From NCBI RefSeq assembly GCF_008327685.1, contig NZ_BDDE01000014.1:124001-188000 (forward strand): 64,000 nt of DNA, given 5' to 3'. The notes below the pieces were generated by a model. That model saw nothing but the letters and a program-made list of their open reading frames with translations. It ran no database searches and was not told the DNA's origin. This stretch comes from Actinomadura sp. K4S16. Its GTDB lineage: Bacteria; Actinomycetota; Actinomycetes; Streptosporangiales; Streptosporangiaceae. Below, one piece after another: positions 41,664-49,526 of the stretch (the stretch's first letter is position 1; each line of letters opens with the position of its first letter). Both the position numbers and the translations under genes were made by a program.

Positions 41664-42836
41664 TCAGACCGCGTGGACGGGCGGGGGCGGGGTCCAGCGC
41701 GCCTTGCCCGCGGGCAGCCCGAAGTCGGACCTGAGCTCCTCGGGAATGGCGTAGTGCATCACGCGGCCCCGCGTCAGTGAGGACAGCTCCAGCAGGCTGA
41801 CCAGGCGGCCGAGCCGGTCGGAGATCTGCTCGGCCCAGGGGCCGCGGTCCTCGAACCACTCCAGGGCCCCCAGCAGCGCGGGCGCGAGCCCGATGACCTG
41901 GTCGAACCGCGTGCGGGGGACCTCCAGCCAGTCGGCCGCGGTGTCGCCGACGAGGTAGCGGATGAGGGCGGGCACGACCGGGTCCAGCAGCGTCCCGGGC
42001 ACGACCTGCTCGTACATCTCGATCAGCTGCCGGGTGAGATGCGCCCCCTCGGGCGAGGGGCCCATGTGGCGCAGCATGTACCGGTCGGAGAACTCCCTCG
42101 CCGCCTCCAGGTCCGGAGGGATGGCGTCGGGCTCGATGCCCAGGATGACGCCCACGACGCGCCAGGCGTAGTAGTAGGCCTCCGCGCCTTCGGCGGTGAT
42201 GTGGATGCCCATGCGGTGCAGGGCGTCCAGCACCTGGATGCTGAACATCATCAGCGCGCCGAGCATGTCCTCCTGGCAGATCGGGACGGGCTCGGGCCAG
42301 CGCCCCTCCTGCTTGAGGTGGCGGCGGATGGAGGCGTGCAGCAGCCGGACCTTCTGCGCCGCCGGGAGGAACCGGCCGCCCGCCTGGAAGGCGTCGGGTC
42401 GCATGAGGTAGACGGTGAACTGCCCGGTCTCGGCCATGCGGCGCGAGGGGTAGGCCAGCGAATGGGTCGCCGACAGCAGCCTGGCCCCGTTCGGGATGAC
42501 GTAGCAGGCGGGCATCGCCGCGAACGACAGGGCGGTGGAGATGTGGACGTCGTTGTCGATGAAGAACTGCCGGGCCTGCTCCATGACCGCCCAGTCGACC
42601 CAGTCCGGCGGGGTGGAGGTCGCCTCCAGGTAGGTGCGCGCCGCGTCGGGAAGGCCGTCCGGCAGCTCCTGGCCGGAGGTGGTGAACCAGCGCATGAGGG
42701 TGTTGAACCTGCCCACGTCGCCGGCGCTGAACAGGGCCTCCACGGTCGCGTCGGCGAGCGGGTCGCCGGCCAGCCGCAGAGCGTCCATGTACTCGTCGGT
42801 GTATTCGGCCTTGTGGTGGGCGCTGCGGTCAGTCAT
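41664..42836 (-). CDS. DUF2236 (MpaB/Lcp-type) heme oxygenase
   Basis: The 390-residue protein belongs to DUF2236, whose known members include latex clearing protein Lcp (rubber oxygenase) and fungal MpaB. Likely heme-pocket elements are SRRMAETGQFTVYLM and KVRLLHASIRRHL, where the His in LLHAS would be the proximal ligand as in Lcp. A further long region reads MMFSIQVLDALHRMGI. The catalytic Cys-free heme b oxygenase would cleave or oxidise a C=C bond. Its start overlaps the stop of the polyprenyl synthetase gene by 8 bp. Function of the operon inferred. Confidence 0.88.
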   Translation of the reverse strand: MTDRSAHHKAEYTDEYMDALRLAGDPLADATVEALFSAGDVGRFNTLMRWFTTSGQELPDGLPDAARTYLEATSTPPDWVDWAVMEQARQFFIDNDVHISTALSFAAMPACYVIPNGARLLSATHSLAYPSRRMAETGQFTVYLMRPDAFQAGGRFLPAAQKVRLLHASIRRHLKQEGRWPEPVPICQEDMLGALMMFSIQVLDALHRMGIHITAEGAEAYYYAWRVVGVILGIEPDAIPPDLEAAREFSDRYMLRHMGPSPEGAHLTRQLIEMYEQVVPGTLLDPVVPALIRYLVGDTAADWLEVPRTRFDQVIGLAPALLGALEWFEDRGPWAEQISDRLGRLVSLLELSSLTRGRVMHYAIPEELRSDFGLPAGKARWTPPPPVHAV

Positions 42837-43818
42837 CGGAGGTCACCTCGCAGATCAGTCGGGTCAGGGCGTCGGCGGCCTCCGGGGGCGGCCGGGTGCC
42901 GGCAAGGGCCGCTCGCGCGGCGTCCGCGCGTTCGTCGATCATCTGCCGGACGCGGTGCGGTGCCTTGCAGCGCAGCATGATCTCCCGGATCTCCGCCGCG
43001 CCGTCCGGAGTGAGCGGCCCTTCCTGCAGGTCACGCAGGCGCCGGCGATCGAGCTCGCAGGCCCCGGCCAGGGTCAGCGCCAGCAGGGCGGTGGGCTTGC
43101 GGCCGGCCAGGTCGTCCAGGAGCGATTTGCCGGTCCGGGCCGGGTCGCCGAACACGCCCCGCAGGTCGTCGCGCAGTTGGAACGCCTCTCCGAGCGGACG
43201 GGCGTAGGCGGCCAGCGCGTCCAGCGTCGCCGCGGTCGCGCCGCCCAGCATCGCGCCGATCTGCAGGGGCCGCTCGACGGTGTAGGAGCCGGTCTTGAAC
43301 CGCACGATCGTCAGCGACCGGCCCACGTCGGGCTCGGCCCCGGTCCGCAGGAGCTCCAGGCACTCGCCCGCCACCAGTTCCCGGCCCATCGCCGTCCACA
43401 GCGGCAGGACCCGTCCCAGGAAGGACCGGGGCAGGCCCGAGGCGTGGAACATCTGCCCGGCCCACACCACCAGCAGGTCGCCTACCATGATGGCGAGGGC
43501 CTCGCCGAGCCGCTCCTGAGCGCTCGGCCCGCCGCGCCGCAGCGGGCTGCAATCGATGACGTCGTCATGGACGATCGCGGCGGCGTGCACCAGTTCCAGC
43601 GCCGCCGCCGCGCGGACCACAGCGTCGGTGTCAGGCTGGCCCGCGGCACGCCAGCCCCAGTAGCAGAACGCCGGGCGGACGCGCTTGCCCCCGGTCACCG
43701 AGAGCCGCAACTGGTCGGCGACCGGCGACAGTTCGGGGTCCAGGGCCAGTAACTCGGAGATCTCGCCATCGACGAACTCCTCCAGCGCCCGGTCGACCCG
43801 GGCCCGAAGGTCAGCCAT
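42829..43818 (-). CDS. Polyprenyl synthetase family protein
   Basis: The 329-residue all-helical trans-prenyltransferase has the first Asp-rich motif VHDDVIDCS (DDxxD-like), the KRVRPAFCYWGW lead-in, the GEAFQLRDDLRGVFGDP second Asp-rich region and TGKSLLDDLAGRKPT. It joins isopentenyl diphosphate units; chain length cannot be told. The second motif is RDD..GVFGD rather than canonical DDxxD. ATG 43818 is chosen; it overlaps the small gene before it by 8 bp, and an upstream GTG 43845 is possible. It is the middle gene of the operon. Confidence 0.9.
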   Translation of the reverse strand: MADLRARVDRALEEFVDGEISELLALDPELSPVADQLRLSVTGGKRVRPAFCYWGWRAAGQPDTDAVVRAAAALELVHAAAIVHDDVIDCSPLRRGGPSAQERLGEALAIMVGDLLVVWAGQMFHASGLPRSFLGRVLPLWTAMGRELVAGECLELLRTGAEPDVGRSLTIVRFKTGSYTVERPLQIGAMLGGATAATLDALAAYARPLGEAFQLRDDLRGVFGDPARTGKSLLDDLAGRKPTALLALTLAGACELDRRRLRDLQEGPLTPDGAAEIREIMLRCKAPHRVRQMIDERADAARAALAGTRPPPEAADALTRLICEVTSDD

Positions 43819-44071
43819 CCCCGGACCGCTCGGCAGTGTCTCCACCCCGCGCGGCGACCCGGCGGGCCAGGATCTCCATGTGCGCCTGCGGGGCGGCGCC
43901 GCCGCGCCGCAACGCCAGTTCGCCGCGTGCCCGGAGCTCCTGGCGGACCTCGCCGAGACCGGGCAGCCACTTGGTCAGGTCCCGCATCCCCGTCAGGACC
44001 ACGTCGGCGACCCCTGCCGCGAGGCAGAGGACCTCGTCCCGTGATCCGGCTCTTCCGGCATCCCGCTCCAT
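43811..44071 (-). CDS. Small protein opening the polyprenyl/oxygenase operon
   Basis: No family is recognised. The 86-residue protein is helical and amphipathic, with ADVVLTGMRDLTKWLPGLGE in the middle and a basic RRGGAAPQAHMEILARRVAA near the end. It has no signal peptide or clear membrane helix. GGAAGG is 5 bases before ATG 44071. Its stop overlaps the polyprenyl synthetase start by 8 bp, the same spacing as the next junction. It could bind or regulate the synthetase; this is inference. Confidence 0.75.
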   Translation of the reverse strand: MERDAGRAGSRDEVLCLAAGVADVVLTGMRDLTKWLPGLGEVRQELRARGELALRRGGAAPQAHMEILARRVAARGGDTAERSGDG

Positions 44072-44405
44072 CGTCACCTTCCGCTCCCTCGATGTCACAG
44101 CAAGTGATAGCAGGAGAGGGGCCGACATCCGCTGAAACGGGCCGTTAGAACCACCTCGCGGCCGCTCAACGCGAAACTCACCGTTGATGGTGTTGCCTGA
44201 CGCCGCTTCCGTACGGCAGACCATCGGGCCGCCGGGCCGGGCGGGTCGGCCGCACCGGTACCGATCGGCCGTCCGGCCTCGTGCGACTCGGCGGCGCCCC
44301 CGGCCACCCGGCTGCGGAAGGACGGCGGCACAGCCCGCGGCGGAGCGGCGACAGTGGCCACGGCGGGGGGGCGGCAGATCGGCGGCACGGATAGAGTCGC
44401 AGCTG
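44072..44405. other. Divergent promoter region of small protein and acetyltransferase
   Basis: This 334-bp interval must carry the promoters of the minus-strand terpenoid-like operon and of the plus-strand GNAT gene. It contains no supported gene. I see no clear palindrome. Confidence 0.5.
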
Positions 44406-44957
44406 ATGAGCAGCATGGACCCGGTGAGCAGCATGGAACCGATCTTCCGGACGGCCTCGGCGGAGGACGTCCCGGCACTCGTGGCGCTCGTGGAGAGCGC
44501 CTACCGCGGCGACTCCAGCCGCGCAGGGTGGACCACCGAGGCCGACATCCTCGACGGCCAGCGCACCGACCCGGACGCCGTCGCGGCCGTGGTGGGCGAC
44601 CCGACATCGGTGATGCTGGTGGCCGAGGTGGGGGGCGCCCTCACCGCCTGCTGCCAACTGGAGGACCGCGGCGGGCACGCCTACTTCGGCATGTTCGCCG
44701 TCAGCCCGTCCCAGCAGGGCGGCGGGCTCGGCCGCCGGGTCCTCACCGAGGCCGAGCGGCTGGCGCGCGAGCGGTGGGGCGCGGCCGAGATGCACATGAC
44801 GGTGATCAGCGTGCGCGAGGATCTGATCGCCTGGTACGTCAGGCGCGGCTACGTCCGGACCGGCAAGACGAGCCCGTTCCCGTACGGCGATGAGCGCTTC
44901 GGCCTCCCCAAGCGCGACGACCTGGAGTTCGAACTCCTGGTGAAGAAGCTCCGCTGA
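44406..44957 (+). CDS. GNAT-family N-acetyltransferase
   Basis: The 183-residue protein has the GNAT fold: EDVPALVALVESAYRGDSS at the start, MLVAEVGGALTACCQLED, FGMFAVSPSQQGGGLGRRVL with the acetyl-CoA pyrophosphate loop QxxGxGxx, and LIAWYVRRGYVRTGK at the end. It transfers acetyl from acetyl-CoA to an amine of unknown identity. Three in-frame ATGs (44406, 44415, 44433) lie close together; the third gives the usual family start. It is monocistronic. Confidence 0.9.
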   Translation: MSSMDPVSSMEPIFRTASAEDVPALVALVESAYRGDSSRAGWTTEADILDGQRTDPDAVAAVVGDPTSVMLVAEVGGALTACCQLEDRGGHAYFGMFAVSPSQQGGGLGRRVLTEAERLARERWGAAEMHMTVISVREDLIAWYVRRGYVRTGKTSPFPYGDERFGLPKRDDLEFELLVKKLR

Positions 44958-45235
44958 CACCTGGCGGCGGGACCGCGTCCCGCCGCCAGTCGCCTCCCGG
45001 GCATGGCGTTCGAGCCGGTCAACCGCGTGCGCCAGGCCCGGCGCGGCTTGGACCCGCCAGCGCGAGCAACCAGCCCTCTGGCGGCGGCACCGCGGCCTGC
45101 CACGCGGGCGACGGCGCGCTGCCTTCTTGCTGGATTGAGGGTTGAGCGTTCGTGTACATGGGGTTCGACGGCGAAAGTCTCACTGGGCTGCTCAATGACA
45201 GAATTCAAGGGTGTCGATCATTGGGAGGCGGGTGC

Positions 45236-45430
45236 GTGAAGTTCGTTCTTGAAGTGGACATGGGTGAGGGCGCCGTCGCCAAGGACGCCGTCGGCGAGTT
45301 GGGGCGGATCCTGCGGTACTGGGGCGGGAACGTCCGGCACTACGAGTTGAAGCCCGGTGACGGGTCCGCCGTCTACGACTCGGACTACCGCGAGGTGGGG
45401 CGCTGGGAGATCGCCGAGACGCCCGCATAG
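45236..45430 (+). CDS. Small hypothetical protein, 64 residues
   Basis: GGGAGG at 45223-45228 precedes GTG 45236 at the right spacing. The protein has a FVLEVDMGEGAVAKDAVGEL start, a GRILRYWGGN turn and an acidic end (AVYDSDYREVGRWEIAE). Related 60-70-residue proteins of unknown role occur in actinomycetes. It ends 26 bp before a strong terminator. Upstream, 278 bp contain no supported gene. Confidence 0.8.
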   Translation: MKFVLEVDMGEGAVAKDAVGELGRILRYWGGNVRHYELKPGDGSAVYDSDYREVGRWEIAETPA

Positions 45431-45456
45431 CGACCGACCCGCAGAAGTGAGCACGG

Positions 45457-45493
45457 GAAACGCCCGGCCGGAAGCATTCCGGCCGGGCGTTTC
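45457..45493. terminator. Perfect 17-bp hairpin between convergent genes
   Basis: Positions 45457-45473 pair exactly with 45477-45493 across a 3-base loop. Outer arms GAAACG/CGTTTC provide A/T ends in both directions. Confidence 0.9.
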
Positions 45494-45551
45494 GCGGGGA
45501 GCCCCAGGGTCAGATCAGACGGGCTTTCTTGTGGGGGGCCGCCCCCCGGGG

Positions 45552-46133
45552 TCAGACGATGTTCTTCGGGCGGTAGGCCTTGTACTGGCTGCCGCTGGAC
45601 AGCCCGTACGTGCGGGTGCGGTGGTCGGTGCCGTAGCCGCCGCGCTGCTCGTACGCCCAGTAGGCGGTGTGCTTGCTGCTGGTCCACTTCTCGAAGATGA
45701 CGACGTGCCGGGTGGTGTTGCTCCCGATCGCGTCGATGATGAGGTCGCCCTTCTTCAGCGACGACATCGAGATCCGCTTGCTGTAGGTGGACGACGCCAG
45801 GCCGACCGTGTTGGGGCCGGGCTTGGGCAGCCGCAGCGTCATGGACGCGTAGCCGGAGCAGTCGGTGCGGTAGCCGCCGTGCGTCTTCGACTGGCTGTAG
45901 GGGACGCGGCTGCTGGTGTGCGGGTGCCAGGTCTTGGCGCGGGCGATGACCTGGTCACGGGTGACCTTCGGGACGGCGGCCGCCGCGACCTTGCCGTCCG
46001 CCGCCTGCAGCTGGACGCCCCGGGCGGGTGCCTGGTGCGCGGCCGGGGTGGACACGCCGTAGAGGCCGAAGGCGGTTCCGCCGGCGAGCGCCAGGGAGCT
46101 GACGCCGAGAAGAACGGCTCGAGGGGAAGCCAT
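45552..46133 (-). CDS. Secreted NlpC/P60-like cysteine peptidase or amidase
   Basis: This 193-residue precursor has a Sec signal peptide (about 1-32) and an NlpC/P60-like domain. The catalytic Cys is C92 in YRTDCSGYASM, the His is H143 in TTRHVVIFEKW, and a YWAYEQRGGYGTDHRTR stretch follows. It should cleave peptidoglycan peptides or related amides outside the cell. GGAGGA is 6 bases before the ATG. It diverges from a gene whose C-terminal half is a paralogue of it lacking these catalytic residues. Confidence 0.9.
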   Translation of the reverse strand: MASPRAVLLGVSSLALAGGTAFGLYGVSTPAAHQAPARGVQLQAADGKVAAAAVPKVTRDQVIARAKTWHPHTSSRVPYSQSKTHGGYRTDCSGYASMTLRLPKPGPNTVGLASSTYSKRISMSSLKKGDLIIDAIGSNTTRHVVIFEKWTSSKHTAYWAYEQRGGYGTDHRTRTYGLSSGSQYKAYRPKNIV

Positions 46134-46351
46134 TGACAATCCTCCGTGAATTGCTTGGGAATTGCGCCCCGTCGGGCGCCGAGTTCGGGGGGTGCCGATC
46201 GACCCGGCAAACGATAGGGACCCCGGCACGCCATTCGGCAAGCCCGTTGGAAAGGTTGGGACACTGGGACGGGCAGGACGGCTCCCACCTGCGTGAACGC
46301 CGTCCCTGGAAGGGGATTCGCGGGACAGCGGGACAACTTGCAAAGGACCAA

Positions 46352-46365
46352 GTGATCACGTTCAG
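46352..46365. promoter_or_regulatory. Operator candidate, copy 1
   Basis: GTGATCACGTTCAG contains the perfect 8-bp palindrome GTGATCAC. A related 14-mer lies 34 bp further at 46386-46399. Confidence 0.55.
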
Positions 46366-46385
46366 TGCCGATCGAGAGACACACG

Positions 46386-46399
46386 GTGATCACATTCGG
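46386..46399. promoter_or_regulatory. Operator candidate, copy 2
   Basis: GTGATCACATTCGG matches 12 of 14 bases of copy 1 and repeats GTGATCAC. Both copies lie in the 328-bp divergent region, 60-110 bp before the HTH protein start; no gene is seen in that region. Confidence 0.55.
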
Positions 46400-46461
46400 T
46401 TCTTGTCCCGCCCTCCCGGGAACTGGGCATAATGGCCAGCCCGGCCCGAGGGAGATGCCAT

Positions 46462-47547
46462 ATGAGCCGAAGACGAACGCCGACTCCGCTGCCCGACGGC
46501 ACTCCGGAGGCGGTGCGGATCCTGCTCACCGAACTGCGCGCCCTGAAGGAGGAGTCGGGGCTCGATCTGCGTGCGCTGGAGCGCAGAACGCATGCGAGCC
46601 GCTCGTCCTGGGGCCGGTGGCTCAGCGGCGAGACGTGGATCCCGGCCGACGCCGTCACCTCGCTCGCGGACCTTTGCGGCGCCGACGCGCGCCGCCTTTC
46701 GGTCCTGTGGGAGGTGGCGGACGAGGCCAGGCGCTCGGCCCCGGCCGCGGCGGAATCCGCGTCCGAAAACCGCCCGGTGTCTCCGTCCGAAACCCCCGCC
46801 GCCACGGCACCCGACGAACCGAACCACGCGGAGTCCACCGACCGCGCAGAGCCCGCCGAGCATGCAGAGCCCGACCGTGCAGAGCTCGTCGGCGTCCCCG
46901 GGGTCGGCGGCGAGTTGGGACCTGCCGAACCGGGTGCCGGGGAGCTGTCAGGGGGCGGTCGGACGCGCTCGCGGCGGCTGCTCTTCCTCGGCGCCGTCGC
47001 GGGTTGCACGCTCGTCGCCGGGAGCGCCGGAGTGGCCCTCGGGGCGGCGCTCCAGACGCCGCCGGTGGCCGGGGCCGCGCGTGAGCGGCCGTCCGGGACG
47101 GCCCGGCCGGCCGCCAAGGGGATCAGCCGCCACGAAGTCCTCGTGCGGGCCCAAGCCTGGCACCCGCACGGCGCCAAGCGGGTGCCCTACGACCAGAACG
47201 CCGGCTACCACGGCTACCGGACCGACGGCTCGGGCTACGCGTCCATGGCGCTCGGACTGCCGAAGCCCGGCCCCAACTCGGCGCTCCTCGAGGCGTCCTA
47301 CTGCCGGCGGATCCCGATGGCGTCGCTGCTCCCCGGCGATCTCGTCATCAAGGCCAGCGGCGGCGCCGACGTGCGCGAAGTACTGGTCTTCGAGCAGTGG
47401 ACGGGCCCCGACCGCCGCGCCTACTGGGCCTACCAGCAGCGCCGCGGCTACGGGACCGACCACCTGGTGCGCCGCGACGGCCTCGCGTCCGGAAGCGACC
47501 ACCACGGCTGCCGCCCCCTCAACGTCCAGGACGATCCGGTCGGCTGA
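46462..47547 (+). CDS. Membrane-anchored HTH protein with an inactive NlpC/P60-like domain
   Basis: The 361-residue protein has three parts. Residues 14-85 resemble an XRE-type helix-turn-helix (LRALERRTHASRSSWGRWLS, SLADLCGADARRLS). Residues 95-165 are an acidic linker, and one membrane helix lies at 172-196. Residues 218-355 are a paralogue of the divergent enzyme: YRTDGSGYASM has Gly256 in place of the catalytic Cys, and VREVLVFEQW has Glu306 in place of His. The exported domain thus cannot hydrolyse but could bind the same ligand and signal through the membrane to the HTH. GAGGGAGA precedes ATG 46462. Confidence 0.88.
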   Translation: MSRRRTPTPLPDGTPEAVRILLTELRALKEESGLDLRALERRTHASRSSWGRWLSGETWIPADAVTSLADLCGADARRLSVLWEVADEARRSAPAAAESASENRPVSPSETPAATAPDEPNHAESTDRAEPAEHAEPDRAELVGVPGVGGELGPAEPGAGELSGGGRTRSRRLLFLGAVAGCTLVAGSAGVALGAALQTPPVAGAARERPSGTARPAAKGISRHEVLVRAQAWHPHGAKRVPYDQNAGYHGYRTDGSGYASMALGLPKPGPNSALLEASYCRRIPMASLLPGDLVIKASGGADVREVLVFEQWTGPDRRAYWAYQQRRGYGTDHLVRRDGLASGSDHHGCRPLNVQDDPVG

Positions 47548-47580
47548 ACCCGCCGAGCCGGGCCGTGCCGCCGCGGGCGG

Positions 47581-48267
47581 TCAGGAGCGTGCGGGGACGA
47601 GGCGGAAGGCCACGAAGGCGGGCGACTCCTCCAGTTTCGCGTGGTCTTCGGGGTAGCGGTGGGCCATCTCGGGGACGGGACGCGGCTCCACGAGCTCCTC
47701 GATGAGGAACCCGGCCGCGCGGAACTCGGCGCAGATCGCCGTCAGGGGACGCCGCCACGCCCGGATCGGCCAGTCGCGCTCGGGGCTCAGCGACTCCTCC
47801 ACCGGTTCTTCGGCGAAGTAGGAGCCGCCCAGTCGGAGCCATCCCGCCATGGGGTGCTCCGTGGAGAGGACGAGGGCGCCGCCCTTGCCCAGGATGCGGC
47901 GCAGTTCCTTCAGCAGCGCGACGCGGTCGTCGAAGTAGTGCAGGGCCAGCGCCAACACGACGAGGTCGACCGAGGCGTCGGGCATCCAGGTCAGCGGCGT
48001 GGACAGGTCGTGGACGCGCAGGTCGGCGCGGCCTCCGGTGCGTTCGAGGGCCATGCCGACGAAGGTGGGGCTGACGTCGCAGCCGGCGACGCGGGCGCCG
48101 CGGTCCAGCAGTTCGCGGGTGTAGAGGCCGGGGCCGCAGGCGGCGTCGAAGACGGTGAGGCCGGCCACGTCCCCCGCGAGGCCGAGCACGGCGGGACGGT
48201 CGTAGAGGGCGTTGTAGGCGCTGTCCTCGGCATGGATGGCGTACTCGTGGGCGAAGCGCTCGTACAT
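47581..48267 (-). CDS. Class I SAM-dependent methyltransferase
   Basis: The 228-residue enzyme has the SAM-binding Rossmann fold: VFDAACGPGLYTRELLDRGA (motif I), GCDVSPTFVGMA, DLSTPLTWMPDASVDLVVLA and the RILGKGGALVLSTEHPMAG post-motif. The substrate is unknown. It is the last gene of the long minus-strand run from the sugar ABC operon, 22 bp after the DUF4032 gene, and may be co-transcribed with it. Confidence 0.9.
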   Translation of the reverse strand: MYERFAHEYAIHAEDSAYNALYDRPAVLGLAGDVAGLTVFDAACGPGLYTRELLDRGARVAGCDVSPTFVGMALERTGGRADLRVHDLSTPLTWMPDASVDLVVLALALHYFDDRVALLKELRRILGKGGALVLSTEHPMAGWLRLGGSYFAEEPVEESLSPERDWPIRAWRRPLTAICAEFRAAGFLIEELVEPRPVPEMAHRYPEDHAKLEESPAFVAFRLVPARS

Positions 48268-48289
48268 GCCCTCGATCGTGCCAGAAGGA

Positions 48290-49522
48290 TCAACCGCTCG
48301 TGTCAGGGGCGCGTCCGGTCTCTGTCAGGTCCTCGGGGACCTCGGGCAGGACGGAGGTGAGGTAGTCGCGGGCCGCCGCCGACGTTCCGACGTCGCGGCC
48401 CGCCTTCTCGGACAGGAACCAGCGGTGTTCGAGCACCTCGTGGAACAGTTCGACGTCGTCCAGGCGGTCGCGCAGGTCGGGCGGGACCGCGGTGACGACC
48501 GGCTCGTACACCTCGGCGAGCCAGCGGTTCGACGCCACCACCTCGGGGACCGGGCCGCCGTGGACGCGCTCCAGGTGCCCGCGGAAGGCGGCGATGTCGT
48601 TGAGGAGGCGGCGGGCCTGGTTCTCCTGGGCGTCCAGCCCGGTGCGGGCCATGAGGATGCGGCGGTGGTGCCCTGGCTCGGCCACGCGGGTCCGGACGCG
48701 CAGCCGTGCGCCGGACGGCCCGGCGTCCACCAGCTCCACCTCGTCCACGTCGAAGCCGAGCGAGTTGATGCGGCGCAGGCGCTCGGCGATGCGGAAGCGC
48801 TGCTCGTCGGGACGCAGCACCTCCTCGCGGGTCAGCTCGTCCCACAGCCCCCGGTAGCGGCGGACGGTGTCGTCCGCGACGTCGATGGGGTCGACCTCCT
48901 CGGGGAGCGTCCCCGCGGCGGCCAGGTCGAACAGCTCACCGGCGATCCGCTCGCGGGCCAGGGAGAGGTCGTAGCCGCGCTGCCCCTCGCTGAGGGACGG
49001 GTGCAGTTCCGCGGTCTCCGCGTCCACCAGGTAGGCGGCGAACGCTCCGGCGTCCATGCGGAACAGGACGTTGGACAGCGAGCAGTCGCCCCACATGAAA
49101 CCCGCCAGGTGCAGCCGGACGAGGAGCTCCACCAGGGCGTCCAGGAGACGGTCGGTGGGATGCCCGTACCGCGCGTTGGCGAACAGCGCGCGGTAGGACG
49201 AGGAGAAATCGAGGAAGCGCGTCACGAGGATCGCGTCCAGGCCGGGACGGTCCACGACCACGCCGACGACCTCCACCGCGGGCAGGCCCAGCTCGCGGAG
49301 CCGCCGAAGGAGCCGGTACTCGCGGCGGGCCAGCCGCGCGTCCAGCTCCTTCATCGCGTAGACGGCCCCGCCCTCGGCCACGAACCGGACCGTGTGCCGG
49401 GACAGGCCGCGCTGCCTGATCTCCACCAGCCGCTGATCGTCCCAGTCGCCGAGCGGCTCGGCCCACGGGAGGTCCAGCAGGCCGGCCGCCGACTCGCCGG
49501 GCGGGGTGAAGACGAAGTGCAT
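48290..49522 (-). CDS. DUF4032 protein with kinase-like fold
   Basis: The 410-residue protein matches DUF4032 with an N-terminal lipopolysaccharide-kinase-like domain: VYAMKELDARLARREYRLLR (Lys/Glu pair), the catalytic-loop-like LHLAGFMWGDCSLSNVLFRM and YLVDAETAELHPSLSEGQ with the metal-binding Asp. The C-terminal half includes RRINSLGFDVDEVEL and YEPVVTAVPPDLR. It probably phosphorylates a sugar or protein; the substrate is unknown. Its start is 4 bp after the ABC ATPase stop, so it is part of the sugar import operon. Confidence 0.88.
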   Translation of the reverse strand: MHFVFTPPGESAAGLLDLPWAEPLGDWDDQRLVEIRQRGLSRHTVRFVAEGGAVYAMKELDARLARREYRLLRRLRELGLPAVEVVGVVVDRPGLDAILVTRFLDFSSSYRALFANARYGHPTDRLLDALVELLVRLHLAGFMWGDCSLSNVLFRMDAGAFAAYLVDAETAELHPSLSEGQRGYDLSLARERIAGELFDLAAAGTLPEEVDPIDVADDTVRRYRGLWDELTREEVLRPDEQRFRIAERLRRINSLGFDVDEVELVDAGPSGARLRVRTRVAEPGHHRRILMARTGLDAQENQARRLLNDIAAFRGHLERVHGGPVPEVVASNRWLAEVYEPVVTAVPPDLRDRLDDVELFHEVLEHRWFLSEKAGRDVGTSAAARDYLTSVLPEVPEDLTETGRAPDTSG

Positions 49523-49526
49523 CGGC

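Noticed and set aside
43811..44434. A longer reading frame for the small operon protein starting near 44434
   Set aside because: Upstream sequence has no ribosome-binding site and the frame before ATG 44071 lacks convincing codon use.
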